A stretch of DNA of 64,000 bases from Comamonadaceae bacterium (GCA_947448735.1 CANFOS010000007.1:82558-146557); one strand, 5' to 3'; shown: positions 53,045 through 61,639, counted from the first letter of the stretch. Notes: a model not told the origin generated them from the sequence alone. Program-made: numbers and translations.

Positions 53045-53965
53045 TTACTTTTTAAATAAATTCCCTAGCGTAGAGACCGACTGCACCAAATCAGTGGGGA
53101 TGATGATTAATTTTGAACTTTGAGAATTTCCAATGCTCTGCAACGCATCCACCTGACCTTGCAGTATCTCGCTTTGTTGCGCAAATTTGGCACCATCATT
53201 ATCGAGTGTCGCGCCTTTCTTAGAAAGAGCCCATGCTTGGGCTTCGGCTATCACCCGAATGGCTTCTGCTCTTTTTTGCTCTTTGTAAAGTTCTGCGTCT
53301 GCTGTCATTCTTATCGCTTGCGCTTCAGCTTCAGCTTGTAATCTAATGTTTTGAGCGCTTGCTTCTGCATTGATAATAGTGCTTCTTTTATCACGTTCTG
53401 CAGTCGCTTGTTTTCGCATCGTGTCAGCAAATTCCAAGTCTAGTACTTGGACATCTGTTATTTCCACACGATTCATCGATACTCCCCACTCCTTGGAAGT
53501 ATTTCTGACTTCTTCAGCAATTTCAGATGCCAGCTGCAATCTATCAGCATTTAGCTGATCCAAGGTTCTTCTGCCTACCAATGCACGAACAGTCGCATCA
53601 ATAGTCGTCTGCACTGCTTTTCTTCCATCTTCTATACGATAGGTAAAATGAGCAGCATCTGTAATTCTGTAAAAAGCCTGTATATCAAGTTTGATGCGGA
53701 CGTTGTCGGCACTTGTCACTGATTGAGCAAGAATTGACAATTGCTGCTCAGAAATATCAATGGGTGGATTGATAGTTCTTATACTATCAACAAATGGGAT
53801 TATAAAATTAACCCCAGACTGTAGCGTTTTGTGGTATTTACCAAGTCTCTCGACTAAAAATACTTTTGATTGGGGGACTTGGTAAATACCTTTAAAGGCA
53901 AAAATAATTACCGCAATTGCAAAAAGTATCCAAAATATGGTCATTGAATTCAGTCCGTCCATCAT
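53045..53965 (-). CDS. SPFH/Band 7 protein (stomatin/QmcA-like)
   Basis: A 306-residue inner-membrane SPFH protein. One TM segment at the N-terminus (MTIFWILFAIAVIIFAF) precedes the Band 7 domain (VFLVERLGKYHKTLQSGVNF, PFVDSIRTINPPID) and a long coiled coil rich in Ala/Glu (AEAEAQAIRMTADAELYKEQ). Such proteins form membrane microdomain complexes. The start at 53965 has a strong ribosome site (AAGGAGAAC). The gene is AT-rich (many A/T third positions) compared with the flanking genes. Confidence 0.9.
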   Translation of the reverse strand: MMDGLNSMTIFWILFAIAVIIFAFKGIYQVPQSKVFLVERLGKYHKTLQSGVNFIIPFVDSIRTINPPIDISEQQLSILAQSVTSADNVRIKLDIQAFYRITDAAHFTYRIEDGRKAVQTTIDATVRALVGRRTLDQLNADRLQLASEIAEEVRNTSKEWGVSMNRVEITDVQVLDLEFADTMRKQATAERDKRSTIINAEASAQNIRLQAEAEAQAIRMTADAELYKEQKRAEAIRVIAEAQAWALSKKGATLDNDGAKFAQQSEILQGQVDALQSIGNSQSSKLIIIPTDLVQSVSTLGNLFKK

Positions 53966-54083
53966 GTTCTCCTTTTGATTGAATAGAAACCAGAACCGTG
54001 AAAAATTGGGGGCAGGCTCCAATGCATCCCCAGGGCTCGGATTGTCATTTACGCTTACTGCGACAGAACCATCTCGATTGAAC

Positions 54084-56450
54084 TCAGCTTTGCATCAAGG
54101 TCCAAACCTTGGCCGACGTCAGCGGCATTTGCAGCAACGGCGCTTGAGCCGCCATGCCGGCGCGGGCCAGTGCATCGGCCACGGCATTGACCACCGTGGG
54201 GGTCGCTCCGATGGTGCCAAGCTCGCCCACACCCTTGACGCCGAGCACGTTGTTCAGGCAGGGCACCGAGCTGTCCATTTCGGTCTTGAAGACGGGTGCG
54301 TCATCGGCGCGTGGCGCGACGTAATCCATCAAACTGCCGGTCACAGGCTGGCCGGTTTCGCGGTCGTAGACCACGTGCTCGTAAAGCGCCTGGCCGATGC
54401 CTTGCACCGCGCCACCATCAAGCTGGCCGCGCACAATCATCGGGTTCACCACCCGGCCGACATCGTTGACAGAGGCATAGGCCACCACCGCCACATGGCC
54501 AGTCAGCGGGTCAACTTCGACCTCGCTGATGTGGCAGCCGTTTGGCCAGCTGGGGCCCTTCGAAGCGGTCGTCGAGTTCATGAAAATGCGTTGGTCTGAT
54601 TGGCGCCCGGCCAGCGCAAAAATGTCGGTGCTGAGGTCGGTTCCGATCACTTGCAAACGGCCGTTGCGGTACTCGATATCCTGCACTGAAGCTTCAAACT
54701 CCATAGCCGCAAGGCGCTTGGCTTCAGCAATGGTTTTGTCAGCGCCGACGCGAATGGCCGAGCCGCCAGTGAAGATCGAACGCGAACCGGCGCTGCCAAA
54801 ACCGTCGCCGCGATCGGTGTCGCCGAGCACTACCCGGACTTTTTCGATCGGTACGCCAAAGGCGTCCACCACCAACTGCGCCAGCGAGGTCAAGATACCC
54901 TGACCCATGCCGTTGACGGCTGAGAAGACCTCGATCATGCCGTCGGCCTGCACCGCCACCGTGACGGTTTCCTCCATCGCATTGCCACCTGTCCACTCTA
55001 AAAAAGTGGCGATGCCTTGGCCGCGCAACATGCCGCGCCGGGCTGAGTCTGCCGCGCGCGCTGCAAAGCCTGACCAGTCCGCCAACACCAAGGCTTGGTC
55101 CATGATGGATTCAAAATGACCGCAGTCGTAGGTTTGGCCCATCGGATTTTGATACGGCATTTGCGACGGCGCGATGAAGTTACGCCGACGCAGGGCGATG
55201 CGGTCAATGCCGCACTGCCGTGCCGCCTCGTCCATCAGCCGCTCCATGATGTAGATCGCTTCTGGCCGGCCCGCGCCACGGTAAGCGGCGGTCGGTGCGG
55301 TGTTGGTCAACACGGCTTTGAAATGGAAATCGATGGTTTGAATATCGTAGACGCTGGTCTGAACCCACGGGCCGATCAGCAGGTGAATGGCCGTACCGGT
55401 GCCGGTCGCGTAAGCGCCCACATTGGCCAACGAGGCGACCCGCAGCGCCAAGATTTTGCCACTCGCGTCGAGCGCCAATTCAGCCTTCGTTTGCAAGTCT
55501 CGGCCGTGCGTGGCCGAGATGAATTCTTCGCTGCGGTCTGCTACCCACTTGACCGGACGCTGCAGCGCGCGGGCGCAAAAAACAATCGCCAAGTCTTCTG
55601 GGTAAATGCCGGTTTTCATGCCAAAACCACCGCCGACATCACCGACCAGCACGCGCACATCGCCACGGTCAATGCCCAGCAAGTCGCAGACTGAGTTGCG
55701 CACGCCCGAAGGCATTTGCGTGCTCATGCGAATCGTCAAACGGCCAGTCACGGGGTCGGGCTGGGCCAGCACCGTGCGCGGCTCTAAAGAAAGGGGTGCC
55801 AAACGCTGGTTGACGATGTCGAGTTTGACCACATGCGCGGCCTGGGCAAAGGCCTGGTCGGTGGCGTGCACACTGCCGTAACGGGTTTCACCGGCGATGT
55901 TGTCAACCGCCTGCTCAGTCAACACAGGCGCATCTGCAGCCGTAGCGTCGTCCAAGTTCACCAGCATGGGCAATTCTGCGTAGTCAATGTCAATCGCTTC
56001 GGCGGCGTCACGCGCTTGCTGCAAGCTCAGCGCCACCACCGCGACCACCGCTTCGCCGACAAAACGCACCCGCTCGTGGGCCAGCGCGCGGCGATCTGGC
56101 GCAGCACAAGGCAAAGTGTCGATCCGCTTGAAAGCCGAGCCGGGTATCGGCTTGACCCCCGCCGCCACCATGTCAGCCCCAGTGACAATGCTCAGCACCC
56201 CAGGCATGGCCAGCGCGGCCGTGCGGTCAACCGAGACAATGCGGGCGTGCGGGTAAGGCGAGCGTAAAAAGAAGATGTGAACCTGGCCGACAGGGCTGAC
56301 GTCAGCCGTGAACTGACCGGCCCCGACCAGTAGCTTGTCGTCTTCAAGACGGCGCACCGACTGCCCGCTACCAAAACGGGCGTGCAAGTCAGCGTGGGCT
56401 GTGGAAGAGGAAGAAAAAGGCGTATCAGCTGTGAGTGTGGTGCTTGACAT
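54084..56450 (-). CDS. Xanthine dehydrogenase-family molybdopterin-binding subunit, orphan
   Basis: A 788-residue large subunit of a molybdenum hydroxylase. It begins with the N-terminal segment SVRRLEDDKLLVGAGQFTAD, has FGMKTGIYPEDLA, the active-site loop AYRGAGRPEAIYIMERLMDE and a C-terminal GVKGVGELGTIGATPTVVNA with the catalytic Glu. The loop lacks the AYRCSFR of true CO dehydrogenase, so it is a form II type enzyme (aldehyde or N-heterocycle oxidation). The FAD and 2Fe-2S subunits that such enzymes need are not in the window. ATG 56450 is used; the frame is open to 56516 without family-like sequence. Confidence 0.88.
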   Translation of the reverse strand: MSSTTLTADTPFSSSSTAHADLHARFGSGQSVRRLEDDKLLVGAGQFTADVSPVGQVHIFFLRSPYPHARIVSVDRTAALAMPGVLSIVTGADMVAAGVKPIPGSAFKRIDTLPCAAPDRRALAHERVRFVGEAVVAVVALSLQQARDAAEAIDIDYAELPMLVNLDDATAADAPVLTEQAVDNIAGETRYGSVHATDQAFAQAAHVVKLDIVNQRLAPLSLEPRTVLAQPDPVTGRLTIRMSTQMPSGVRNSVCDLLGIDRGDVRVLVGDVGGGFGMKTGIYPEDLAIVFCARALQRPVKWVADRSEEFISATHGRDLQTKAELALDASGKILALRVASLANVGAYATGTGTAIHLLIGPWVQTSVYDIQTIDFHFKAVLTNTAPTAAYRGAGRPEAIYIMERLMDEAARQCGIDRIALRRRNFIAPSQMPYQNPMGQTYDCGHFESIMDQALVLADWSGFAARAADSARRGMLRGQGIATFLEWTGGNAMEETVTVAVQADGMIEVFSAVNGMGQGILTSLAQLVVDAFGVPIEKVRVVLGDTDRGDGFGSAGSRSIFTGGSAIRVGADKTIAEAKRLAAMEFEASVQDIEYRNGRLQVIGTDLSTDIFALAGRQSDQRIFMNSTTASKGPSWPNGCHISEVEVDPLTGHVAVVAYASVNDVGRVVNPMIVRGQLDGGAVQGIGQALYEHVVYDRETGQPVTGSLMDYVAPRADDAPVFKTEMDSSVPCLNNVLGVKGVGELGTIGATPTVVNAVADALARAGMAAQAPLLQMPLTSAKVWTLMQS

Positions 56451-57051
56451 CAAGGCAAATCTAAAGGTTGTTGAGGCAGTTGCTGACCCCAGAAAAAAGA
56501 CCACAGCAACTGACAAAAATTGAAAATTCGAGCACCACTATAAAGCGAGCTGGACTTTCGTGTCTTGGCGCCTGGCGTGCTGCCGTCAAGAAAACAAAGC
56601 GGGTCCATCTGCAGAGGAGGGCGACATCTCACAAAAGGCCGCCTTGAGGTCAACCGGTCGATGCAACGCTGGCTGCCAGTCTAGCGCTTGGCGTTTCATC
56701 GTTCAGCGTCTGACGCGGCCGGATATTAATTTCAAAGCCATGGCATCAGCGCAGGCAAACACCGGGTAGCCCGTCTGCGGTCTGAACCCTGGCATGGGCG
56801 CGCTGCGCAAGCAACGCTGGCAAAGTCATTTGGCGGGCGCTGCAAGCGGCTGAACACGCGAGGTAGCGGTCGAAACGCCCAAGAGGTGCTAAAAAGGCAG
56901 TTTTAGGGGTCAAATCGGCTTTGGCCCCTATTAAATATAGGCTGGCAGCTCTTTTATTGATAGCGGATACGGGTTAATCGGTTATTAATCGGGGTCTGAT
57001 CCCGATTTTCGTACCGACTTCCATAGACATTAAACGAAGGACTTAGTCTGT
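56451..57051. other. Non-coding gap with repeat copy B
   Basis: No gene is recognised. Bases 56797-57015 are copy B of the ligase-3'-end repeat; the rest shows no similarity that I can see. The right end holds the higB promoter. Confidence 0.6.
56797..57015. repeat. Repeat copy B (diverged)
   Basis: Starts with a degraded ligase 3' end (GCTGGCAAAGTCATTTGGCG, one base changed in the core), then CACGCGAGGTAG, a weakened terminator, CAAATCGGCTTTGGCCCC, AGCTCTTTTATTGATAGCGG and ends at GGGGTCTGATCCCGATT. It is the most diverged of the three copies. Confidence 0.75.
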
Positions 57052-57080
57052 TTGACAGATTCCGCACCGCAGAATATTAT
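57052..57080 (+). promoter_or_regulatory. Strong sigma-70 promoter of higBA, giving a likely leaderless mRNA
   Basis: TTGACA, exactly 17 bases, TATTAT: near-perfect sigma-70 elements. The -10 ends only 6 bases before the higB ATG at 57087, so transcription should begin at or within a base or two of the ATG. Confidence 0.7.
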
Positions 57081-57086
57081 TCAGCC

Positions 57087-57365
57087 ATGATTCACTCGTT
57101 CTTGTGTGTTGATACCGAGGTGCTTTTCGGCAGCAAGGCCGCACCCCGGTTCAGGAACATCGAACGCGTGGCGCGGCGCAAGCTCTTGCAACTGCATGCT
57201 GCGACCGATTTGGCCAGTTTGAGAGTCCCCCCCGGAAATCAGCTCGAAGCGCTCAAGGGCGACCGCCGGGGACAACACAGTATTCGGGTCAACGACCAGT
57301 GGCGCATCTGTTTTGTGTGGCAAGACGACGGCGCCTACCAAGTCGAAATCGTGGACTACCACTAG
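57087..57365 (+). CDS. higB: HigB-like toxin (RelE superfamily)
   Basis: A 92-residue mRNA interferase-type toxin. Family features are FLCVDTEVLFGSKAAPRFRN, AATDLASLRVPPGNQLEALK and IRVNDQWRICFVW near the C-terminus. The antitoxin gene follows after 9 bases, in the HigB-first order. No ribosome site is visible, in agreement with the leaderless promoter placement. Confidence 0.9.
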   Translation: MIHSFLCVDTEVLFGSKAAPRFRNIERVARRKLLQLHAATDLASLRVPPGNQLEALKGDRRGQHSIRVNDQWRICFVWQDDGAYQVEIVDYH

Positions 57366-57374
57366 GAGTTAACA

Positions 57375-57683
57375 ATGGCTGAACTACTTGACGAAATTCA
57401 CCCCGGCGAAATCTTGCTGGAAGACTTCATGAAACCAATGGGCATCTCCGCCCGCCAGCTGGCCGCAGACATTGACGTCTCACCCAGCCGTATCAGTGAC
57501 TTGGTCAATGGCAACCGTCCAATCACCGCTGATACGGCAGTGCGGCTGGGCCTGTTTTTCAGCATGGCGCCACGGTTCTGGATGAATCTGCAGACCGAGT
57601 ACGACATGCGGGTGGCTGCGCGCACCTTGACCGAGAAGATCGCACCCAGGATTCGGGTATTTCAGGCGCCTGTTGTGGCGTGA
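57375..57683 (+). CDS. higA: HigA-like antitoxin (XRE/HTH)
   Basis: A 102-residue antitoxin with an N-terminal helix-turn-helix (ARQLAADIDVSPSRISDLVN) and the usual EIHPGEILLEDFMKPMGIS start and MAPRFWMNLQTEYD segment. It neutralises HigB and probably represses the operon. Confidence 0.93.
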   Translation: MAELLDEIHPGEILLEDFMKPMGISARQLAADIDVSPSRISDLVNGNRPITADTAVRLGLFFSMAPRFWMNLQTEYDMRVAARTLTEKIAPRIRVFQAPVVA

Positions 57684-57781
57684 TGATTGCGCAGGCGGAA
57701 AAGATCTTTGGTGACGGCGTTAATAGGTATTCAAAAACGCACAGGGTGACTAATGGGAGCCTCACCCCTATTCTCTCAAGA

Positions 57782-58008
57782 CCCGCGCGTGGTGCAGTTT
57801 GTTGATGCGCTGCCCAAAAGCGGCGCTGGCAAAGTCATGTGGCGGGCGCTGCAAGAGCCTGAACACGCGAGGTAGCCTTAGAAACGCATAAAAAGTGCTA
57901 AAAAAAGCCTTTTTAGGCTTCAAATCGGCTGTAGCCCTTCTGAAATATGGGCTAGCAGCTCTTTTATTAATAGCGGATACTGGCTAATTGGATTCTGACC
58001 CCGATTCT
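57782..58008. repeat. Repeat copy C (close to copy A)
   Basis: Begins in the ligase coding sequence (CGCGTGGTGCAGTTTGT), with PKSGAGKVMWRAL still encoded, goes through CACGCGAGGTAG, a terminator-like stem, CAAATCGGCTGTAGCCC, AGCTCTTTTATTAATAGCGG and ends at TTCTGACCCCGATTC. It is about as similar to copy A as paralogous repeats would be. Confidence 0.82.
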
Positions 58009-58194
58009 TTCCCTACATGTGGTACCGCGATAGGTACCCAAACCCCAGCAAGGCCCGGTTCGATGGTGGTGAAGGTTGGCACTTTGGATGACCCCACTGT
58101 CTACAAGCCAAAAATTGCAATCTTCACAGTGGACAAACAAGCCTTTCACCACATCCCCGATGATGTGCAGGCATTTGAACGTCGACCGGGGTAA
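58005..58194 (+). pseudogene. GFA-family fragment (C-terminal half)
   Basis: An open stretch whose product reads SFPTCGTAIGTQTPARPGS then VVKVGTLDDPTVYKPKIAIF and FHHIPDDVQAFE. This matches the C-terminal half of GFA/CENP-V-type zinc proteins (CxxCGT, then VGTLDDP). It starts abruptly at the repeat's TCTGACCCC end, with no N-terminal zinc site and no start codon, so it is a remnant. Confidence 0.6.
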
Positions 58195-58270
58195 AAATTT
58201 CGTGAATTCGGAGTCTGTCAGAAATTTTGTGTGTGAGGCATACCATTCCTCAAAAGAAGTTTTATGCCTC

Positions 58271-58310
58271 GGAAAATCGGAAAATCGGAAAATCGGAAAA
58301 TCGGAAAATC
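58271..58310. repeat. Five tandem copies of the 8-mer GGAAAATC
   Basis: Five perfect units of GGAAAATC, then a degenerate unit GGCAAAGC. They lie 52 bases beyond the stop of the reductase gene (58362) in non-coding DNA. Confidence 0.9.
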
Positions 58311-58361
58311 GGCAAAGCCGGCAAAGTCGCCGCGCAACTTGGTCACATACCCAAGGGCGCA

Positions 58362-59321
58362 CTAAATATCCAAGACAAGCCTGTGAGTTTTTGAACCGGA
58401 GCAACAGATCATCATGACACTGTTTGATTTTTTTCGATTTGCCGGGAGGAATGTGTCGCGGTGGTCAGGCGTTCCTTCGATCACCGTGGTCTGGCACGAG
58501 CCACATGTTCCCTCAGTGCAGGAGTAGTCGACCTCGATCCCCGCTTCCTCAACAACTTCAAGAATCGTCTTTCCCTTGGGAACAAGTAGTTCCATGTTGG
58601 ACCGTGCAAGGACAACGGTAAAGCCGCCTTCAAGCGCCGGCGCCTCTTTGGCATGGAAGTATTCGACGTGTTTCACGTCCCCCGGAAGTCCGACCGTTGC
58701 TGCCTCGAAGGCCTCGAGCATTGGCAGCGGCCCACAACAGTAAATATGCGCGTCGGTCGGCATGGCTCGCACAATGGCTGCGACGTCGAGCCGTCCACCC
58801 GCCTCGTTACTAAAGTGAAGGTGCACATTTGGTTGCCCCTCAAGTTCTTGCAAAAACGCCATATGTTTTTGTGAGCGCGCAGCGTAGTGCAGACGCCAGG
58901 AAGCCCTCATCAACCGCAGTCGATTCATCATGCTGATAATTGCCGTAATGCCGATGCCTCCTGCAATCAGGACTGTGTCTGGAGCACTCTCAATCAGCGG
59001 AAAATGATTTCGTGGGACGCTCACACTGAGGGTGTTACCCACACGAAGAGACTGATGCAGGTAACGAGAGCCTCCTCGGCCTTTGCATTCATTCTTCACC
59101 GCGATCCGGTAACTTCGTTGCGTGGCGCTGCTCCCATCAAGCAAAAGCGAGTATTGCCTTTTTCCGACGGGCAACTCCACTTCAATATGGGAACCAGCCG
59201 CAGCGACAGGGAGCCCCCCCCCATTAGCTGGTACCAGTTCGTAAACGTTGATATCAACCGCAACTTGCAAAATTGCGGAAACCCGGACAGTAAGCATGGG
59301 TGAAGTGGTGATAGAGGTCAT
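58362..59321 (-). CDS. Class IA dioxygenase reductase (FMN, NAD, 2Fe-2S)
   Basis: A 319-residue oxidoreductase that passes electrons from NADH to a Rieske oxygenase. Order: flavin domain (QRSYRIAVKNECKGRG), NAD domain (VLIAGGIGITAIISMMNRL, YCCGPLPML) and a C-terminal plant-type 2Fe-2S domain with Cys at the positions CTEGTCGSC and a later Cys (MMICC). This is the phthalate-dioxygenase-reductase layout. ATG 59321 is used. It is the last gene of the operon. Confidence 0.92.
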   Translation of the reverse strand: MTSITTSPMLTVRVSAILQVAVDINVYELVPANGGGLPVAAAGSHIEVELPVGKRQYSLLLDGSSATQRSYRIAVKNECKGRGGSRYLHQSLRVGNTLSVSVPRNHFPLIESAPDTVLIAGGIGITAIISMMNRLRLMRASWRLHYAARSQKHMAFLQELEGQPNVHLHFSNEAGGRLDVAAIVRAMPTDAHIYCCGPLPMLEAFEAATVGLPGDVKHVEYFHAKEAPALEGGFTVVLARSNMELLVPKGKTILEVVEEAGIEVDYSCTEGTCGSCQTTVIEGTPDHRDTFLPANRKKSNSVMMICCSGSKTHRLVLDI

Positions 59322-59386
59322 ACTGGCAATTTGTATTACTTGGGCTGCAACGCCCCAGCGCACCCCGTTAATACAGTTGAATGCTT

Positions 59387-59650
59387 TTAGACATGGCTGG
59401 CAATCATCTTTCGAAGCTCTCCAGAGTTATCTAAAGTTTCAAGATGCCTGTGACCACCGACATGAATATTGCGATAAAAAAACTGTGGGACAGTGATCTG
59501 TCCACCGGCTTGCCCCAGCACCTTATCACGACGTTCCCAATGTCCGACGATGTCGATTTCTTTATACGGAATGCATGGGCGCTTCAATGATGCTTTGGCC
59601 CCGCTAACATATGGGCGGCGTCGAATGGTGTTGATCTCGACTGCAGTCAT
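59387..59650 (-). CDS. Glutaredoxin-fold protein without active-site cysteines
   Basis: An 87-residue protein that aligns along its whole length to GrxC-type glutaredoxins: RPYVSGAKASLKRPCIPYKE in place of CPYCxxAKxLLxxxGxPYxE, then IDIVGHWERRDKVL, GGQITVPQFF (TVPQIF in the family) and HVGGHRHLETL. Both Cys of CPYC are replaced (R and V). The frame is intact. It lies 66 bases upstream of the reductase gene and 7 bases after the beta-subunit stop, so it is cotranscribed with the dioxygenase. It cannot work as a dithiol glutaredoxin. Confidence 0.75.
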   Translation of the reverse strand: MTAVEINTIRRRPYVSGAKASLKRPCIPYKEIDIVGHWERRDKVLGQAGGQITVPQFFYRNIHVGGHRHLETLDNSGELRKMIASHV

Positions 59651-59657
59651 ATGTAAC

Positions 59658-60254
59658 TCACAGAATGATGCTGGGATTTCGAATACATTGATCGCAATTC
59701 AAAAGATTCACCTGCTTTGCAGAGATCAACCACTCACCTTCTTGCTTACGGAGTCGATGGCCTGCCCAGCCTGCCAGTACACGGATTTGGCCATCCCAGA
59801 ATTCACTAATGGCAAAATTTGATCTAACCAATCGTTGATCGTCCCGACTGCAACGGAAGACTTCTACATTGGAGACGATCCGCGATGTCCTAGAAGACGG
59901 AGCCTGAGACCAAGCGTAACCAGTCCGCAGACGATAAATGCGGTCCCCCAAGCGACGGCGGTCATCGAACATGATCGCGATTTCTGAACGGGGGTCACCG
60001 CCTGCTGGAGTCGATGGCACCCAATACACGCACTCTGGCGTGAAGAGATCAAGCCATTCCTCAAAAAGGAGACGATCTAAATTACGAGCTTCTCTCTCGA
60101 GAAGTCCACGAAAGAGATCTCGTTCGCTTACGTCCGAGACGATCTTGTCATTATTCTGCCAATCGGAAAAATCTGCGATGAGCTCCAGATAGAAGTCATT
60201 GGTGACATAGTGCGAGTAACGGGATGCGTTCGCTTTTGCATCGTTAGCATTCAT
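59658..60254 (-). CDS. Rieske dioxygenase beta (small) subunit
   Basis: A 198-residue small subunit of a ring-hydroxylating dioxygenase. Family pattern: an N-terminal helix, then LLFEEWLDLFTPECVYWVPS, DRRRLGDRIYRLRTGYAWSQ, SRTSRIVSNVEV and a C-terminal strand (LISAKQVNLLNCDQ). ATG 60254 has a very good ribosome site (GGGAGGTG). It follows the alpha-subunit stop by 2 bases. Confidence 0.9.
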   Translation of the reverse strand: MNANDAKANASRYSHYVTNDFYLELIADFSDWQNNDKIVSDVSERDLFRGLLEREARNLDRLLFEEWLDLFTPECVYWVPSTPAGGDPRSEIAIMFDDRRRLGDRIYRLRTGYAWSQAPSSRTSRIVSNVEVFRCSRDDQRLVRSNFAISEFWDGQIRVLAGWAGHRLRKQEGEWLISAKQVNLLNCDQCIRNPSIIL

Positions 60255-60256
60255 TT

Positions 60257-61639
60257 TTACACCTCCCGTTTTATCGCGATGTTGAGATCGGACTTCATGA
60301 GGCGTTTCCATTCACGAATATATTCACGCATGAACAGCTCGTCGGTGGCCGGTCCTTTGACAGTTCCATTCTCCAAGATCTGAATACGATCGGGAATAGC
60401 GTACCCACGGTTCATATAAATCCATTCGTCCTCCGGCGCCGTCAAACCACGCTGAATTTGTTCAAAGTTTGTCAGGTCATCGACTTCGCCGAAATTCGGA
60501 AAACCCTCTTGAGTACGCATGCGAAGCGCGTTTATATCGGTCAACGCCTCCTCGCCAAGAGTCCCATCAACGTCTTCGATTTTTGTGCCGTACCAAACTG
60601 TTTCTGTTTCATCGAAGGAGACGGGCTGAAAGACTTGGATGTGATTACCCAAGAGAGACAAATTCGGGAAAATATTGATATTGACCGGCTCCGAGCCAGC
60701 AAGATCGAGCATCGACTCGGCCCGCTCGCCGTACATACTGCGAAATTTCTCCTGCACGTGCTCCATGCCGGGGTGAAGCGGCTCAATCGCCCAAAGTCCG
60801 CCAGGGCGCTTCTTCAAAGCTGGACGCTTATCCTTGAAGTGATGACCATTCCCCATGTATTGGATGTATATCGGGAGAGCATCTGGGTCAGTCTGGTAGT
60901 ACGACATTCCTTTCTCAGTCGCCTCGTCGTCAAACCGGTTTTCGGTTTGAACCAGGGAGCGATGCGAGTAGATAACGTGATAGCCGTCGCCAGAGTTGTC
61001 GTAGGCGAGTTTCCAGTTACCTTTGTACTTAAACCTGTTCGCCTCGCAAAGAACGACCTTGCCGCCCGGATTGCGGTTCAGCCATTCATCGATCGGCTTT
61101 TTTATTGGCCCAAGATGATCGACCAATGATGGCGCCTCTATATTGAGGGTGCCAAAGATAAAGCCTCGATATGATTCGACCCGCGGCACTTGGGCGAGAT
61201 TGTACTTTTCGTCTTTGGTCAATTTCTCAGCATAACCATTGGGCCAGGGTATGCCACGAAGCTTTCCCGTATTCGAATAATTCCACCCGTGATACGGGCA
61301 TTGGAAGGCACGGTTATTTCCCTTGTCCACGCGACAAATAGTTGTTCCTCGATGGGTACATCGGTTGTATAGCGCGCGTATCGTTCCCTTCTCATCGCGC
61401 GTGATGATCAGCGGCCGCAAGCCCAGCTTGCTGGTTACAAAATCATTGGGGTTCGGAATCTGACTTTCGTGCGCGAGGTAGACCCATGTCCCGCCGAAGA
61501 TATTGGTCATCTCCATGTCGAACACGACTGGATCCGTATAGATGAACCTATGAACCCGGTCCTCTTGAACAAGGCCGTCCCAGTCATAGTGCGGCTCGGC
61601 TTGCGGGCGTTTCATTATCTTGATGCGTTCAAATGTCAT
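60257..61639 (-). CDS. Rieske dioxygenase alpha (large) subunit
   Basis: A 460-residue catalytic subunit of an aromatic-ring-hydroxylating dioxygenase. The Rieske 2Fe-2S ligands are in CTHRG and CPYHGW; the mononuclear iron ligands lie in DNSGDGYHVIYSH (two His) with the downstream Asp. Overall it is of the aniline/anthranilate/benzoate type. The GS-like gene just upstream points to an amine-bearing aromatic substrate, as with aniline dioxygenase (AtdA/TdnA). ATG 61639 has AAGGA at good spacing. Confidence 0.92.
   Translation of the reverse strand: MTFERIKIMKRPQAEPHYDWDGLVQEDRVHRFIYTDPVVFDMEMTNIFGGTWVYLAHESQIPNPNDFVTSKLGLRPLIITRDEKGTIRALYNRCTHRGTTICRVDKGNNRAFQCPYHGWNYSNTGKLRGIPWPNGYAEKLTKDEKYNLAQVPRVESYRGFIFGTLNIEAPSLVDHLGPIKKPIDEWLNRNPGGKVVLCEANRFKYKGNWKLAYDNSGDGYHVIYSHRSLVQTENRFDDEATEKGMSYYQTDPDALPIYIQYMGNGHHFKDKRPALKKRPGGLWAIEPLHPGMEHVQEKFRSMYGERAESMLDLAGSEPVNINIFPNLSLLGNHIQVFQPVSFDETETVWYGTKIEDVDGTLGEEALTDINALRMRTQEGFPNFGEVDDLTNFEQIQRGLTAPEDEWIYMNRGYAIPDRIQILENGTVKGPATDELFMREYIREWKRLMKSDLNIAIKREV

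Larger units (their letters stand above)
57684..58361. other. Gap with repeat copy C, GFA fragment and 8-base tandem repeat
   Basis: No intact gene. From left to right it holds about 100 unrecognised bases, copy C (57782-58008), the GFA fragment (58005-58194), an imperfect inverted repeat (GAGGCATA / TTATGCCTC near 58231-58268) and the tandem 8-mer (58271-58310). Confidence 0.65.

Noticed and set aside
54084..56450. CO dehydrogenase (coxL)
   Set aside because: The active-site loop is AYRGAGR and not AYRCSFR, and no coxM or coxS is next to it.
58271..58310. CRISPR-like array
   Set aside because: The units are 8 bases with no spacers, and no cas gene is present.
58315..58395. Short plus-strand peptide-coding frame (GKVAAQLGHIPKGAL) as a gene remnant
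   Set aside because: It is the antisense of the C-terminal end of the reductase gene and has no start.
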